From Bdellovibrionales bacterium (GTDB lineage Bacteria; Bdellovibrionota; Bdellovibrionia; Bdellovibrionales; UBA1609): a stretch of DNA of 60,967 nt. A model generated the notes under the pieces. It saw only the letters and a program-made list of their open reading frames with translations, had not been told where the DNA came from and searched no databases. Every line of letters starts with the position of its first letter. Position 1 is the stretch's first letter. Where the stretch lies: positions 35,623 through 96,589 of the forward strand of contig JAHDFM010000009.1 of assembly GCA_020628165.1 (NCBI GenBank), given 5' to 3'. This document shows, piece by piece, positions 50,578 through 59,350 of this stretch. Position numbers and translations under genes: made by a program.

Positions 50578-52428
50578 ATGTTTTTAAAATTGATTTTGTT
50601 CATAATTTTTGTATCTCCTTTAACTGCTTTTTCTAGCTTTTCTACCAATATGAAGCAGGAATCATTTCAGTATAATAGCAAGTTAAGATTTAAAAAACCA
50701 AATGTTGATAGAGAGCAACTTGAGAGAGAATTATTAACTTTAGATAGAATTGTATACCTTTTTGAAGAATTTTATGGCTATGGATTCTTTGAAGAGCAGA
50801 TTGCATCTGCCTATGATAGAATTGAATACTTATACTCAGATATTTCGCCTGGAAATCAATATGTATCGTCTCAATTATCTAACTACACTCAAGCTATGCT
50901 TGAGTTAGCTGATAACAATACTTTATCAGATGATTTGCTAAACAAAATAGCAAAAAAACAAATGCAATTTTTACTTTCTTCTAACCCCCAAGAAGGTAAG
51001 GATTTTTTTTCCGTTGCTTTGAAACCAAATTCTTGCACTTTGAAGAGCATTCAAGAAAACACAAGCAGTTACATTGAAATTGATTTTCAATGCACTGCAA
51101 ATGTTGTTTTAAACAAACATGAAGAAATTAAAACTAAATTTACATTAATCGTACCTGAAAATCCGGACACTTTCTATATAGATCAGTTGTACAAACGTTA
51201 CGAGTCCATCATAAAAAAATGGTTTGAACTTTATCCATATAACAATAGCCAAAAAGACAAACATATCGATTTTATGAAAAATATATTAGAAACTATAGAA
51301 AAAGGAAATTGGATGCGGTCACTGTCTCATAGCTTATCTGATCAGGTAATTTGCAGAAAAAATGATGATTTTGCGGTGCAAGTCATTCATATGGCAGATA
51401 TTTTTAGTTTAGATAAAAATTGTCCCAGAGAATATAAAAAAAAGCACCTTGTAAAAGCGACGTTCACGCATCAACAGAAAGAAGTTTCTCTTGCAAATAA
51501 GTTGTTTTATCCAGAGTATGACAAATTATTTATCGATGAAAAACCTGTCGAAATACTCTATCTTTCAACAGGTAATGAAGGTTATCAAGATGATGGAAAA
51601 ATTAGCATGACACAAAATACAAGTGTAAGATCTTTATTACAGCAACTCGTTAAAAGTGGGTATCAATTAGATCAAAACACTCAAGCTTTATTCTCGCATA
51701 ATATAGATTTGAAAAAGTTTTTTGGAGATGCAAACTTAGATTTAGATACTCTTATATACAGTCCATTCATTTTTCCAATAAAAGTTAGGCTTGTAAAAAG
51801 AATTGAAAATCAAGATTTTGTAATTACAGTTCTTAATAGAGGGTGTACAGACACAAATGGTTATAATATTGAATTAAGTTATCTTTACTTAGGTGAAAAA
51901 CAAGAAGAAAATAGTCAAATTGAATCAATGATTTGTAATGAAGATTATTTTTATGAGTACAGTAAAAAATATATTAAACAACATTCTGTAATAGCCTTTG
52001 AGGGGCACGCTGGTTATGGTGACAATATATATGGGGTTTTCGAGAATGAATCCGTTTACAAAGATGATGATTACAAAGTTCTACTGTTGGGTGGCTGTGA
52101 TACTTTTTATTATGGTTCATTTGATATACCAAAATATATAAGTCAAAATTATGATAATTCTAATGTTGATATGGTCACTACACTTGGCCCAATGTTATCC
52201 TCTTCTCAACCATTCTTGTATTTTGTTAATAACTTAGAGATTGCAAGTCAAATTTATGATAAAAAATTATCACAAGAGCAGGCATATAATTTAAGTTGGC
52301 AAAGTATGATCACAAACATGGACTTTGAATATAAGAATTCTTATGCAAATTTAATGAATAGTTATTTGTTGTATATGGTTACTAATGTCGAGGAGAATAA
52401 ATTTTTACCAAAAAAGAAAGATAATTAA
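50578..52428 (+). CDS. Secreted protein with a possible caspase-fold His/Cys dyad
   Basis: 616 residues. The signal peptide is about 1-20 (SPLTAFSS). Residues about 30-470 are not recognised. Near the C-terminus, VIAFEGHAGYGD (His477) and, 30 residues later, KVLLLGGCDTFYYG (Cys507) follow the pattern of clan-CD proteases and CHAT domains: a hydrophobic strand then G-H-x-G, and a hydrophobic strand then G-C-x-T. That identity is a hypothesis. The gene is visibly more AT-rich than its neighbours, uses many AAA/AAT/TTA codons, and interrupts the LamG array on the opposite strand, so transfer is likely. AAGGAG lies about 12 bases before ATG 50578. Confidence 0.6.
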   Translation: MFLKLILFIIFVSPLTAFSSFSTNMKQESFQYNSKLRFKKPNVDREQLERELLTLDRIVYLFEEFYGYGFFEEQIASAYDRIEYLYSDISPGNQYVSSQLSNYTQAMLELADNNTLSDDLLNKIAKKQMQFLLSSNPQEGKDFFSVALKPNSCTLKSIQENTSSYIEIDFQCTANVVLNKHEEIKTKFTLIVPENPDTFYIDQLYKRYESIIKKWFELYPYNNSQKDKHIDFMKNILETIEKGNWMRSLSHSLSDQVICRKNDDFAVQVIHMADIFSLDKNCPREYKKKHLVKATFTHQQKEVSLANKLFYPEYDKLFIDEKPVEILYLSTGNEGYQDDGKISMTQNTSVRSLLQQLVKSGYQLDQNTQALFSHNIDLKKFFGDANLDLDTLIYSPFIFPIKVRLVKRIENQDFVITVLNRGCTDTNGYNIELSYLYLGEKQEENSQIESMICNEDYFYEYSKKYIKQHSVIAFEGHAGYGDNIYGVFENESVYKDDDYKVLLLGGCDTFYYGSFDIPKYISQNYDNSNVDMVTTLGPMLSSSQPFLYFVNNLEIASQIYDKKLSQEQAYNLSWQSMITNMDFEYKNSYANLMNSYLLYMVTNVEENKFLPKKKDN

Positions 52429-52441
52429 GCCATAATCTGAT

Positions 52442-55400
52442 TTAATTAAAATTTATATCAATTTCGTCAATGGTACATTGGTCACTTTGTGTTGGATTAG
52501 ATTTTAAGTAGCTAATGACTTCTAACTCGCCTGCACCAAGTTGTGTTGCAAATTGCTTTATATTCTCTGTAACTTCAGAGGCTATGTTTCTGTGTGATTC
52601 ATCACTGACTAGGACCCATGAAGCTCCGTCGTGATAATAGCTGTTAGGGGCGCGAAACAGTCTGAAACTTGCACAAGCTTCGGCTTTGATGCTAGCACTT
52701 TCGATGCTAGTAAATATGATAGGTGACTTTGGTTTGATTTCTACATACTCACTAGCATATTTGATCATGTTGGTGGGGTTAAGATTTATTGACGAGACTT
52801 CTGGCAAGCAAGGCTTTCCGTTGCAAGAAGTATTGTTATCTGCTTCCATGTAAACTCGGTATTGGGCATATCTGTTTGAAATTGGTGATACAAACTGGGT
52901 GTAATCTATGTTTAAAAACTCAGGGCCGTTTGGTTTTGAATTTCCACCAAATGTGATTTCATCTGGGGCACAAACACTAGCGTTACTGTCAGTTGTATTA
53001 AGTGCACAATTAAAAGTGATATCAATAGGAGCGCGATTAAAGAGCTCACTGTAGAAAGTAGAACCATCCCCGCCAGGGCCGATGAATTCAGCACTGTGGC
53101 TATCATCGGTGTCTGAGTCATTGAGTGTACCATCGCCGTCACAATCAGTGGCATTTCCAGCTGGTGCCACGTTATAGCTTTTGCAGTTACATGCAGTATC
53201 GATACAGCTTTTCACTTGCAGTTTAACTCTGTTGGCACCTCTGCGGTAAAGTTGTTGGACTTCAAGTGATGTGATAGGCCTGTTCCATATGGCTGTTTCA
53301 TCTATCCTGCCAAAGAAAAAATCAGAAGGACTGCCTAGATCCCACTCTTGACCTAAGATCCAGTCTCGTCCCGGTGTGACTGTACCAATGACGGCATTGA
53401 GTGTTTGGCTCCAAAGCAATGAGCCATTTAGGTAAAAATGAACATTACTGCTAGAACCATCAATATCAGATATTGTCACAGCTATGTGCTGCCACTCAGA
53501 ATCGATACAAGTTCCATTTTCATAGGTCACTCCTCGGACTCTTACGTGATAGAGGTCTGAAAAACAGCCTATGACAACTAAGTTGTCACCGGATAGGTTG
53601 TGTTTAGAAAAAAGTGACTGTCCAAAATTCTTGGTAAATTCCACAGGTTTTACCCACATAGAAAGAGAAAAGTTATTCCCAACTTCAAAATCGCCCACTT
53701 CTACATATTGATTTGACCCTTCCGTAAGTTCGATAGAGCTATTTAACTGACCAGGACTATTTGTTGCAACGCCGTTTGTTTCTGTGCCATGTCGAGATGC
53801 CCCAGACTGATCGATAAAATCAGTGCTTCCTGGAGCTAGATTCAATGATGTGTCGTTGAAGGACCAATAGCCAATGAGACCATTATTTAATGTTTCAAGT
53901 AATGAAGTATAACTTGTCATATTGTCATAGTCAGTATTGCCATCATTATCAAAGTCGCCAACAAGCTCTTTGCCAAATGGCAGACTGGTCACCCAAGATA
54001 TATCTGGCCAAGCAGAAGTTTTGCTACCTAAATCGATAACTTCTGAGTCATAGTGGCTTGCGTATTTTTGTTTTTGTCTTTCAAATATGATTTTAACTTC
54101 TGAAGCCGTGAGTGCTGTTGTCCATATAGCAATGTCGTCTATGTTTCCTAAAAAATAATTCCCAGCTGTGGTAGAACTACCGATGAAGGCAGCAGAGGTA
54201 GGGCTTGACTGTAATGGTCCAGTAAGTGCTTTAGTGTCTCTTAATAATCCATCGACATACATACTTGCAGTTCCATTTTTGTAGATGATAGCAAAGTGAG
54301 TCCATTGGTTAACTGGCAATAGCTCTCCAGAGTTGATATAGCTATTGGTAGCACTTGAGTTGGTGATGCGAGCTTGCAGGCGACCTTGAATGCCACTGGT
54401 GTTGCCAGCACACCAGATAGCAATTCCTTGGGCGGTATCAATGATCCTTTCAAAACTGCAGGTCGTACTTGTTGATTTCACCCAACCTGTGATGGTGATT
54501 TCATTAAGTCCTTCAATGGCATCGATGTTTGGTAAATCTATAGAGTCACCAGATCCGTCAAAATCAGCTGACGCAGAACCAACTTTTTGGTCATTTTCAA
54601 AGAAGGTGTCACCAGAAAGCGCACCGTGATGACTGTTTCCCGAATAGTCTTGTGCGTTGCCATCTAATTTCCAGTAGCCAGCGATTTCGTTCCAGTGTGG
54701 GGTCCAAGAGCTGTCAAGATGAGTCATGTCTGCATAATTTAAATTTTGTTCAGTGTATAAGCTATAAATTTCAGATGGAATAAGCTCACTTCTCCATATT
54801 GTTAAATCGTCGATAAGAGCTGTAACTGAGCCAGTTCCAACTAAGTCAGTAGCGCCAATGATTAAAGGATTTGCTGTATTGCCCATGTCTCGATTTATAG
54901 TGATATTTTCAGTATCTTCGAGCGTTCCATTCACATAAAGTTTAAGCTCTGTTTCTGTCATGACAAATGCAATGTGATACCATTTATTATCGAACACATT
55001 TGTAATTGACCTTACGATAAATGGGTTGTTCTCTGTTCGTATCCTTAATCTAATTTTTGAAGTGCCATTTTCTCTTTGGACAATCCAACCATCAGAAATG
55101 CCATTGTGTTTTTCCAGGATTGTGTTCCATGGAGCTGTTTGTGCACTGGCATCAGACTTCATCCAGAAAGCGATAGACATGGTTCTTTCAATATTAGATG
55201 CAAAGGTGTTCGCATACGAAAGAAAGTTTGTATTGTTAAGGTTTAGAGAGTGCTCGCCAACCTTTCTTTCATTGCTATAAAAGGAACTTGAAGATTCAGT
55301 AAGATCTATGTCGTTTGCTGTGCTATCGAGAAGATTCTGCTCAAAATTCCAGTGAGCAATGATTTCAGATGAGTGATTGGTAAGTAAGTCGATAGAGTTG

Positions 55401-55690
55401 CTGTTTTGGTTGCTAAGTGGTTTTAGGTTGTTATCTAAAGTTGTACCAACATTATTTCCATTGTTAAAGTCATTTCCAATATGCTCTAAGTCTAGAGGTT
55501 TTAACGAAACTTTCCCATTGGAGAATTGTATTAAATTTTTATCAAAATCAAAACTGTTGCTTGAGCTGAAGTCCCAAGTCCTATCAAATGCAGAGCCTAA
55601 AGTGAGTTCAGTTTTGTCATAACTGCAGGCAGAAATAATTAATATATTAATTATTAGGAAATTAAAATAATTAAATCTTTTAGTAAACAA
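52442..55690 (-). CDS. LamG/TSP3 surface lipoprotein, paralogue 2
   Basis: 1082 residues. The lipobox IIISAC leads into SYDKTELTLGSAFDRTW. It has three LamG domains (EIIAHWNFEQNL, AGYWKLDGNAQDYSGNSHHG, IGYWSFNDTS) whose sequences differ strongly from those of paralogue 1. The constant blocks ASHYDSEVIDLGS, LPFGKELVGDFDNDG and the TSP3 motif DCDGDGTLNDSDTDD are kept. The start is TTG 55690: GAGG at 55697-55700 is six bases upstream and the geometry matches paralogues 1 and 3. A longer frame starts at 55702 but covers the ribosome-binding site. Confidence 0.8.
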   Translation of the reverse strand: MFTKRFNYFNFLIINILIISACSYDKTELTLGSAFDRTWDFSSSNSFDFDKNLIQFSNGKVSLKPLDLEHIGNDFNNGNNVGTTLDNNLKPLSNQNSNSIDLLTNHSSEIIAHWNFEQNLLDSTANDIDLTESSSSFYSNERKVGEHSLNLNNTNFLSYANTFASNIERTMSIAFWMKSDASAQTAPWNTILEKHNGISDGWIVQRENGTSKIRLRIRTENNPFIVRSITNVFDNKWYHIAFVMTETELKLYVNGTLEDTENITINRDMGNTANPLIIGATDLVGTGSVTALIDDLTIWRSELIPSEIYSLYTEQNLNYADMTHLDSSWTPHWNEIAGYWKLDGNAQDYSGNSHHGALSGDTFFENDQKVGSASADFDGSGDSIDLPNIDAIEGLNEITITGWVKSTSTTCSFERIIDTAQGIAIWCAGNTSGIQGRLQARITNSSATNSYINSGELLPVNQWTHFAIIYKNGTASMYVDGLLRDTKALTGPLQSSPTSAAFIGSSTTAGNYFLGNIDDIAIWTTALTASEVKIIFERQKQKYASHYDSEVIDLGSKTSAWPDISWVTSLPFGKELVGDFDNDGNTDYDNMTSYTSLLETLNNGLIGYWSFNDTSLNLAPGSTDFIDQSGASRHGTETNGVATNSPGQLNSSIELTEGSNQYVEVGDFEVGNNFSLSMWVKPVEFTKNFGQSLFSKHNLSGDNLVVIGCFSDLYHVRVRGVTYENGTCIDSEWQHIAVTISDIDGSSSNVHFYLNGSLLWSQTLNAVIGTVTPGRDWILGQEWDLGSPSDFFFGRIDETAIWNRPITSLEVQQLYRRGANRVKLQVKSCIDTACNCKSYNVAPAGNATDCDGDGTLNDSDTDDSHSAEFIGPGGDGSTFYSELFNRAPIDITFNCALNTTDSNASVCAPDEITFGGNSKPNGPEFLNIDYTQFVSPISNRYAQYRVYMEADNNTSCNGKPCLPEVSSINLNPTNMIKYASEYVEIKPKSPIIFTSIESASIKAEACASFRLFRAPNSYYHDGASWVLVSDESHRNIASEVTENIKQFATQLGAGELEVISYLKSNPTQSDQCTIDEIDINFN

Positions 55691-55706
55691 AATACACCTC
55701 AATTTA

Positions 55707-55734
55707 GTATCGGTTTTTTTGAGTTAAATGATCA
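55707..55734 (-). promoter_or_regulatory. Sigma-28-like promoter of LamG paralogue 2
   Basis: On the minus strand: TGATCATT, 12 bases beginning TAAC, ACCGATAC. It has the same position relative to the ribosome-binding site as in the other paralogues. Confidence 0.55.
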
Positions 55735-55883
55735 TAATTATTTTAAATTTATAATCTCAAATTTTATCTGATCTGTTGATGATTTGCCTATTCTTTTATG
55801 TTTCTCAAAACTGTTTTAAAGAGTACAAGACTTTGGTTTAAAATCTAAGGTGTCGGACCTTGTTAAGATTAGAAAAAGGGAAT

Positions 55884-58800
55884 TTATTTGTAATTTATAT
55901 CAATCTCATCAATAGAGCATTGATTCGATTGTGAGGGGTCAGACTTTAGATAGCCAATTACTTCTAATTCACCAGCGCCGAACTGTGTAGCAAACTGCTG
56001 AATATTGTCAGTCACTTCAGAGGCTATGTTTCTGTGTGATTCATCGCTGACGAGCACCCAAGTACTGCCGTCATGGTAGTAATTGTTTGGGGAACGGTGA
56101 AGTCTAAATGTAGCACAAGCATCTGCAGCGATCTTTGCATCTTGTATGCTTGTAAAGTAAATCGGGGATTTTGGTTTTATCTCAACATACTCACTGAAGT
56201 ATTTCACAGCGTTGCTTGGGTTAAAACTCACAGAGGAAAGTTCTGGCAAACAAGGCTTACCACTGCAAGCGTTATTGTCATCGGCTTCCATAAAAACTCG
56301 GTATTGAGCGTATCTGTTATTGGGGGGAGTTACAAATTGTGAGTAATCAATGTTTAAAAACTCAGGCCCTGTCGTTTTAGAACTACCAGTGAGAGTGATT
56401 TCATCGGGCACACAAACACCGGCATCAGAGTCAGTTGTATTAAGGGCGCAGTTAAATGTCACATCAGAAGATGCTTTATTGAAAAGCTCGCTGTAAAAAG
56501 TTGTTCCGTCGCCACCTGGTCCGATGAAATCAGATTTATGAGAGTCGTTAGTATCTGTTTCATTAGGAGTGCCATCACCATCGCAGTCAGTGGCACTACC
56601 TGCTGGGGCCACATTGTAGCTTTTGCAGTTGCAAGTAGCATCGATGCAACTTTTCACTTGCAGTTTAATTCGGTTAGCTCCCCGGCGATAAAGTTGAGAT
56701 ATCTCTGTTGCACTCAATGCTCTATTCCAAATAGCCACTTCATCTATAGTCCCAATCGCAGGCCAAGAAAAATTAACTGTACCGCTTAAGGCTGTGCCAA
56801 TTCTCCAAGGGGCCGTGCCGTACTCTCTGGATGCTATTGGTGCAAAAGTTAATTCACCTTCTAGCACTCCATTGACATAAATTCGGTTGATACCGTTACT
56901 CAAATCATATTGACAGCTGATGTGGTAAAATTTGCCAGGCACGAATGTACTTGTAGATAGAACTTGTTGATCAATATTGCCTACTCCCCAATGAAAACAA
57001 ACAAATTGACTTGTATAAGTGTAAGCGAGCCCTTCATGGGTTCCTGGTTTTATTAATATTCCGTGGTAGGCATCGTAATCACCACCAGCCCCACCTTGAG
57101 GAATGAAATCCGGTTTGTACCAGGCAGAGATGGAGTAATTGCTTTCCTGAACGTTTTCAAGGCTTGGACTGTTGGGAATTTCTAAATAATCAAGCCCAGT
57201 AGCAAGGTCTTTAAAAACTCCGCCTGAGTTTAGTTTTGCAGCGCCTGTATTTGCTGCACCAGACCGATCACCATGGTTGTTAAGGCCTGAGTTATCTATG
57301 ACTTCCCCAGGGGCGCCAGTCCAGCTACCTTCATTCAAGGCCCAGTGGGCCACAAGGCCGTTGCTAAGATCGCCATCTAAATTTATATAATTGGAAGCAG
57401 TCTCACTCTCAGGGGATCCATCATTATTGGAATCACCAACTAATTCTTTACCAAAAGGTAGATTTGTCGCCCAAGACAAATCTGACCAAGTAGCTGTAGC
57501 ATTTCCCAGGTCAAAAATTTCTGAGTCATAGTGACTGGCGTATTTTTGTTTTTGGCGATTGTAGATAAGTTTTATGTCTGATCTAGATAAGTCTGTGTTC
57601 CAGACAGCGAGTTCATCAATAGCGCCATCAAAATCTTGTTCAACTCCTGGGCTTGTGCCGATGTAAGTGAAGCCACCACCACCAATTTCTTGTGTGGCTG
57701 CAGCTGTGCTATCAAACTCACCATCTATGTAAAAGTGAATATTATTACTTCCGTCTCTGACCACAGCAACGTGGTGCCATACACCTATGGTGAGTCTGCC
57801 TGTACTGTAAACTGAAGTGAACGATCCATCATACCAATGGAACTGAAGTCGCCCAGTGTTCCCATTGATGTACATGGAATATTGTAAGTCAGTTGTATTT
57901 CCGTTGCGGATGATGGCACCACTTTCTGCAAAGGAGTCCGCTTTGACCCAAGCCATTTGTGTAACGACAGTTGTTGAGTTTAAACTACTGTCATTGCCAA
58001 CGCTCACGTGACCACCGTTTCCAGGGAAGACAACACTCGTCTGCATGTGGTGACTGCCAACTTTCCCGCCTTCAACAAAGCTTGGGTTGTTAATAGGGAC
58101 TCCGTGATTGTTGTTGCCTGAAGAATCTAGCCAGTTACCATCCATTTTCCAGTAGCCGACTAAGTTTTCTTTTTTTGGCGTCCAAGAGGGTGAAAGCTCG
58201 TTAAAATAGGCACTTTGTTTGTTGTATAAGTTTTTAACATCTTCGCTGCTTAATTCACTCTTCCATAGAGCTAATTCATCGACAAGACCGTTAAAGCTTG
58301 AACTAGTATTACTACTTGAACCCACTCTAAGTGGTGTTGGTAGGTCATTAGGAAGTTCAGTGATGGCCTGGCTGATTTCAAAGTTGCCATTGACGTAAAA
58401 GTCAATCTGACTAGACCCCCTGATAACACCAACGATATGGTACCAAATGTTGTTCACAATGAAGTTGCTACTAGTAACACCAGTATTTGAAGTCGTAGAG
58501 GGTCTTGAGATTTGTAATTTAATATTTGTTGGTGACCCATCGTCAATTCGCAGTTGAATGGTGTCAGAGTTCCAAATAGATCCCAAGCGAAACGGAATGC
58601 TATAACCCGTTGCCTGACCATTGTCGCCATTTTTTTTAAACCACATTGAAATAGTTTTTACTTCAGTTTGTTTAAAGTAGCCATCCGTGTTGTTGTAAAC
58701 GGCGGGGTCTAGAACGCCATTGTTTTCGATAACTCCAGTTCCTCTAAAAACATCTGAAGTGTTGTAGTTGAGCTCACCAATAGAATTTAAATGTACATTG

Positions 58801-59198
58801 TTTTGTGAGCTGTCATTAAGGTTTTGATCAAATTTCCAGTAGGCTAACAAATCAGAGTTGTGATCGGGTAGGATTTGATCGACGGAGGCTTGCTGATTGT
58901 TTCTGTCGCTGGGTTTGACTAAGCCAGAGCTTGTTAAGAAAGATCCAATATAGTTTCCATTATTAAAATCTAAACTAGAGTTTTGTAAATCAATAGCTTT
59001 TAATGAGACTTTACCATTTTGAAATTGTACTAAGTTATCATTGAAATCAAAGTTACTTCCAGAGTTAAATTGCCAAGTGCTATCAAAAGCAGAGCCTAGG
59101 GTGAGTTCAGTTTTGTCATAACTGCACGACGTGCAAACAAAAGAAATGGCTGCAGCTAAAATTAAATATTTATAAAAGTTTAATTCTTTGTACGACAA
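55884..59198 (-). CDS. LamG/TSP3 surface lipoprotein, paralogue 3
   Basis: 1104 residues. The lipobox VCTSC is followed by SYDKTELTLGSAFDSTW. Three LamG domains open at LLAYWKFDQNLNDSS, VGYWKMDGNWLDSSGNNNHG and VAHWALNEGSW. The second is close to that of paralogue 1, while the first and third differ. The constant block LPFGKELVGDSNNDGSPE and the TSP3 motif DCDGDGTPNETDTND with the Cys-containing end are retained. It is probably displayed on the cell surface as a calcium-stabilised adhesin. The start is TTG 59198, with GAGG at 59206-59209 seven bases upstream. Confidence 0.8.
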   Translation of the reverse strand: MSYKELNFYKYLILAAAISFVCTSCSYDKTELTLGSAFDSTWQFNSGSNFDFNDNLVQFQNGKVSLKAIDLQNSSLDFNNGNYIGSFLTSSGLVKPSDRNNQQASVDQILPDHNSDLLAYWKFDQNLNDSSQNNVHLNSIGELNYNTSDVFRGTGVIENNGVLDPAVYNNTDGYFKQTEVKTISMWFKKNGDNGQATGYSIPFRLGSIWNSDTIQLRIDDGSPTNIKLQISRPSTTSNTGVTSSNFIVNNIWYHIVGVIRGSSQIDFYVNGNFEISQAITELPNDLPTPLRVGSSSNTSSSFNGLVDELALWKSELSSEDVKNLYNKQSAYFNELSPSWTPKKENLVGYWKMDGNWLDSSGNNNHGVPINNPSFVEGGKVGSHHMQTSVVFPGNGGHVSVGNDSSLNSTTVVTQMAWVKADSFAESGAIIRNGNTTDLQYSMYINGNTGRLQFHWYDGSFTSVYSTGRLTIGVWHHVAVVRDGSNNIHFYIDGEFDSTAAATQEIGGGGFTYIGTSPGVEQDFDGAIDELAVWNTDLSRSDIKLIYNRQKQKYASHYDSEIFDLGNATATWSDLSWATNLPFGKELVGDSNNDGSPESETASNYINLDGDLSNGLVAHWALNEGSWTGAPGEVIDNSGLNNHGDRSGAANTGAAKLNSGGVFKDLATGLDYLEIPNSPSLENVQESNYSISAWYKPDFIPQGGAGGDYDAYHGILIKPGTHEGLAYTYTSQFVCFHWGVGNIDQQVLSTSTFVPGKFYHISCQYDLSNGINRIYVNGVLEGELTFAPIASREYGTAPWRIGTALSGTVNFSWPAIGTIDEVAIWNRALSATEISQLYRRGANRIKLQVKSCIDATCNCKSYNVAPAGSATDCDGDGTPNETDTNDSHKSDFIGPGGDGTTFYSELFNKASSDVTFNCALNTTDSDAGVCVPDEITLTGSSKTTGPEFLNIDYSQFVTPPNNRYAQYRVFMEADDNNACSGKPCLPELSSVSFNPSNAVKYFSEYVEIKPKSPIYFTSIQDAKIAADACATFRLHRSPNNYYHDGSTWVLVSDESHRNIASEVTDNIQQFATQFGAGELEVIGYLKSDPSQSNQCSIDEIDINYK

Positions 59199-59216
59199 TA
59201 AAATACCTCAAATAGT

Positions 59217-59243
59217 ATATCGGCATTATCAGTTAAATGATTA
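59217..59243 (-). promoter_or_regulatory. Sigma-28-like promoter of LamG paralogue 3
   Basis: On the minus strand: TAATCATT, 11 bases beginning TAAC, GCCGATAT. This is the best match of the set: 7/8 in the -10 and 5/8 in the -35 of the FliA consensus. Confidence 0.65.
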
Positions 59244-59350
59244 TAATTATTCTTGATTTGTTGTTAGAAAATAAGATCTTTGTGAGTGAAGGTCTAGTGT
59301 TTATAAAACAGCTGAGTTGTACTGATACAAGACTTAAGTGAAGTATTTAG

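Noticed and set aside
50578-52428. Prophage or integrated element around the AT-rich gene
   Set aside because: No integrase, phage structural gene, attachment repeat or tRNA is visible; only a single gene differs in composition.
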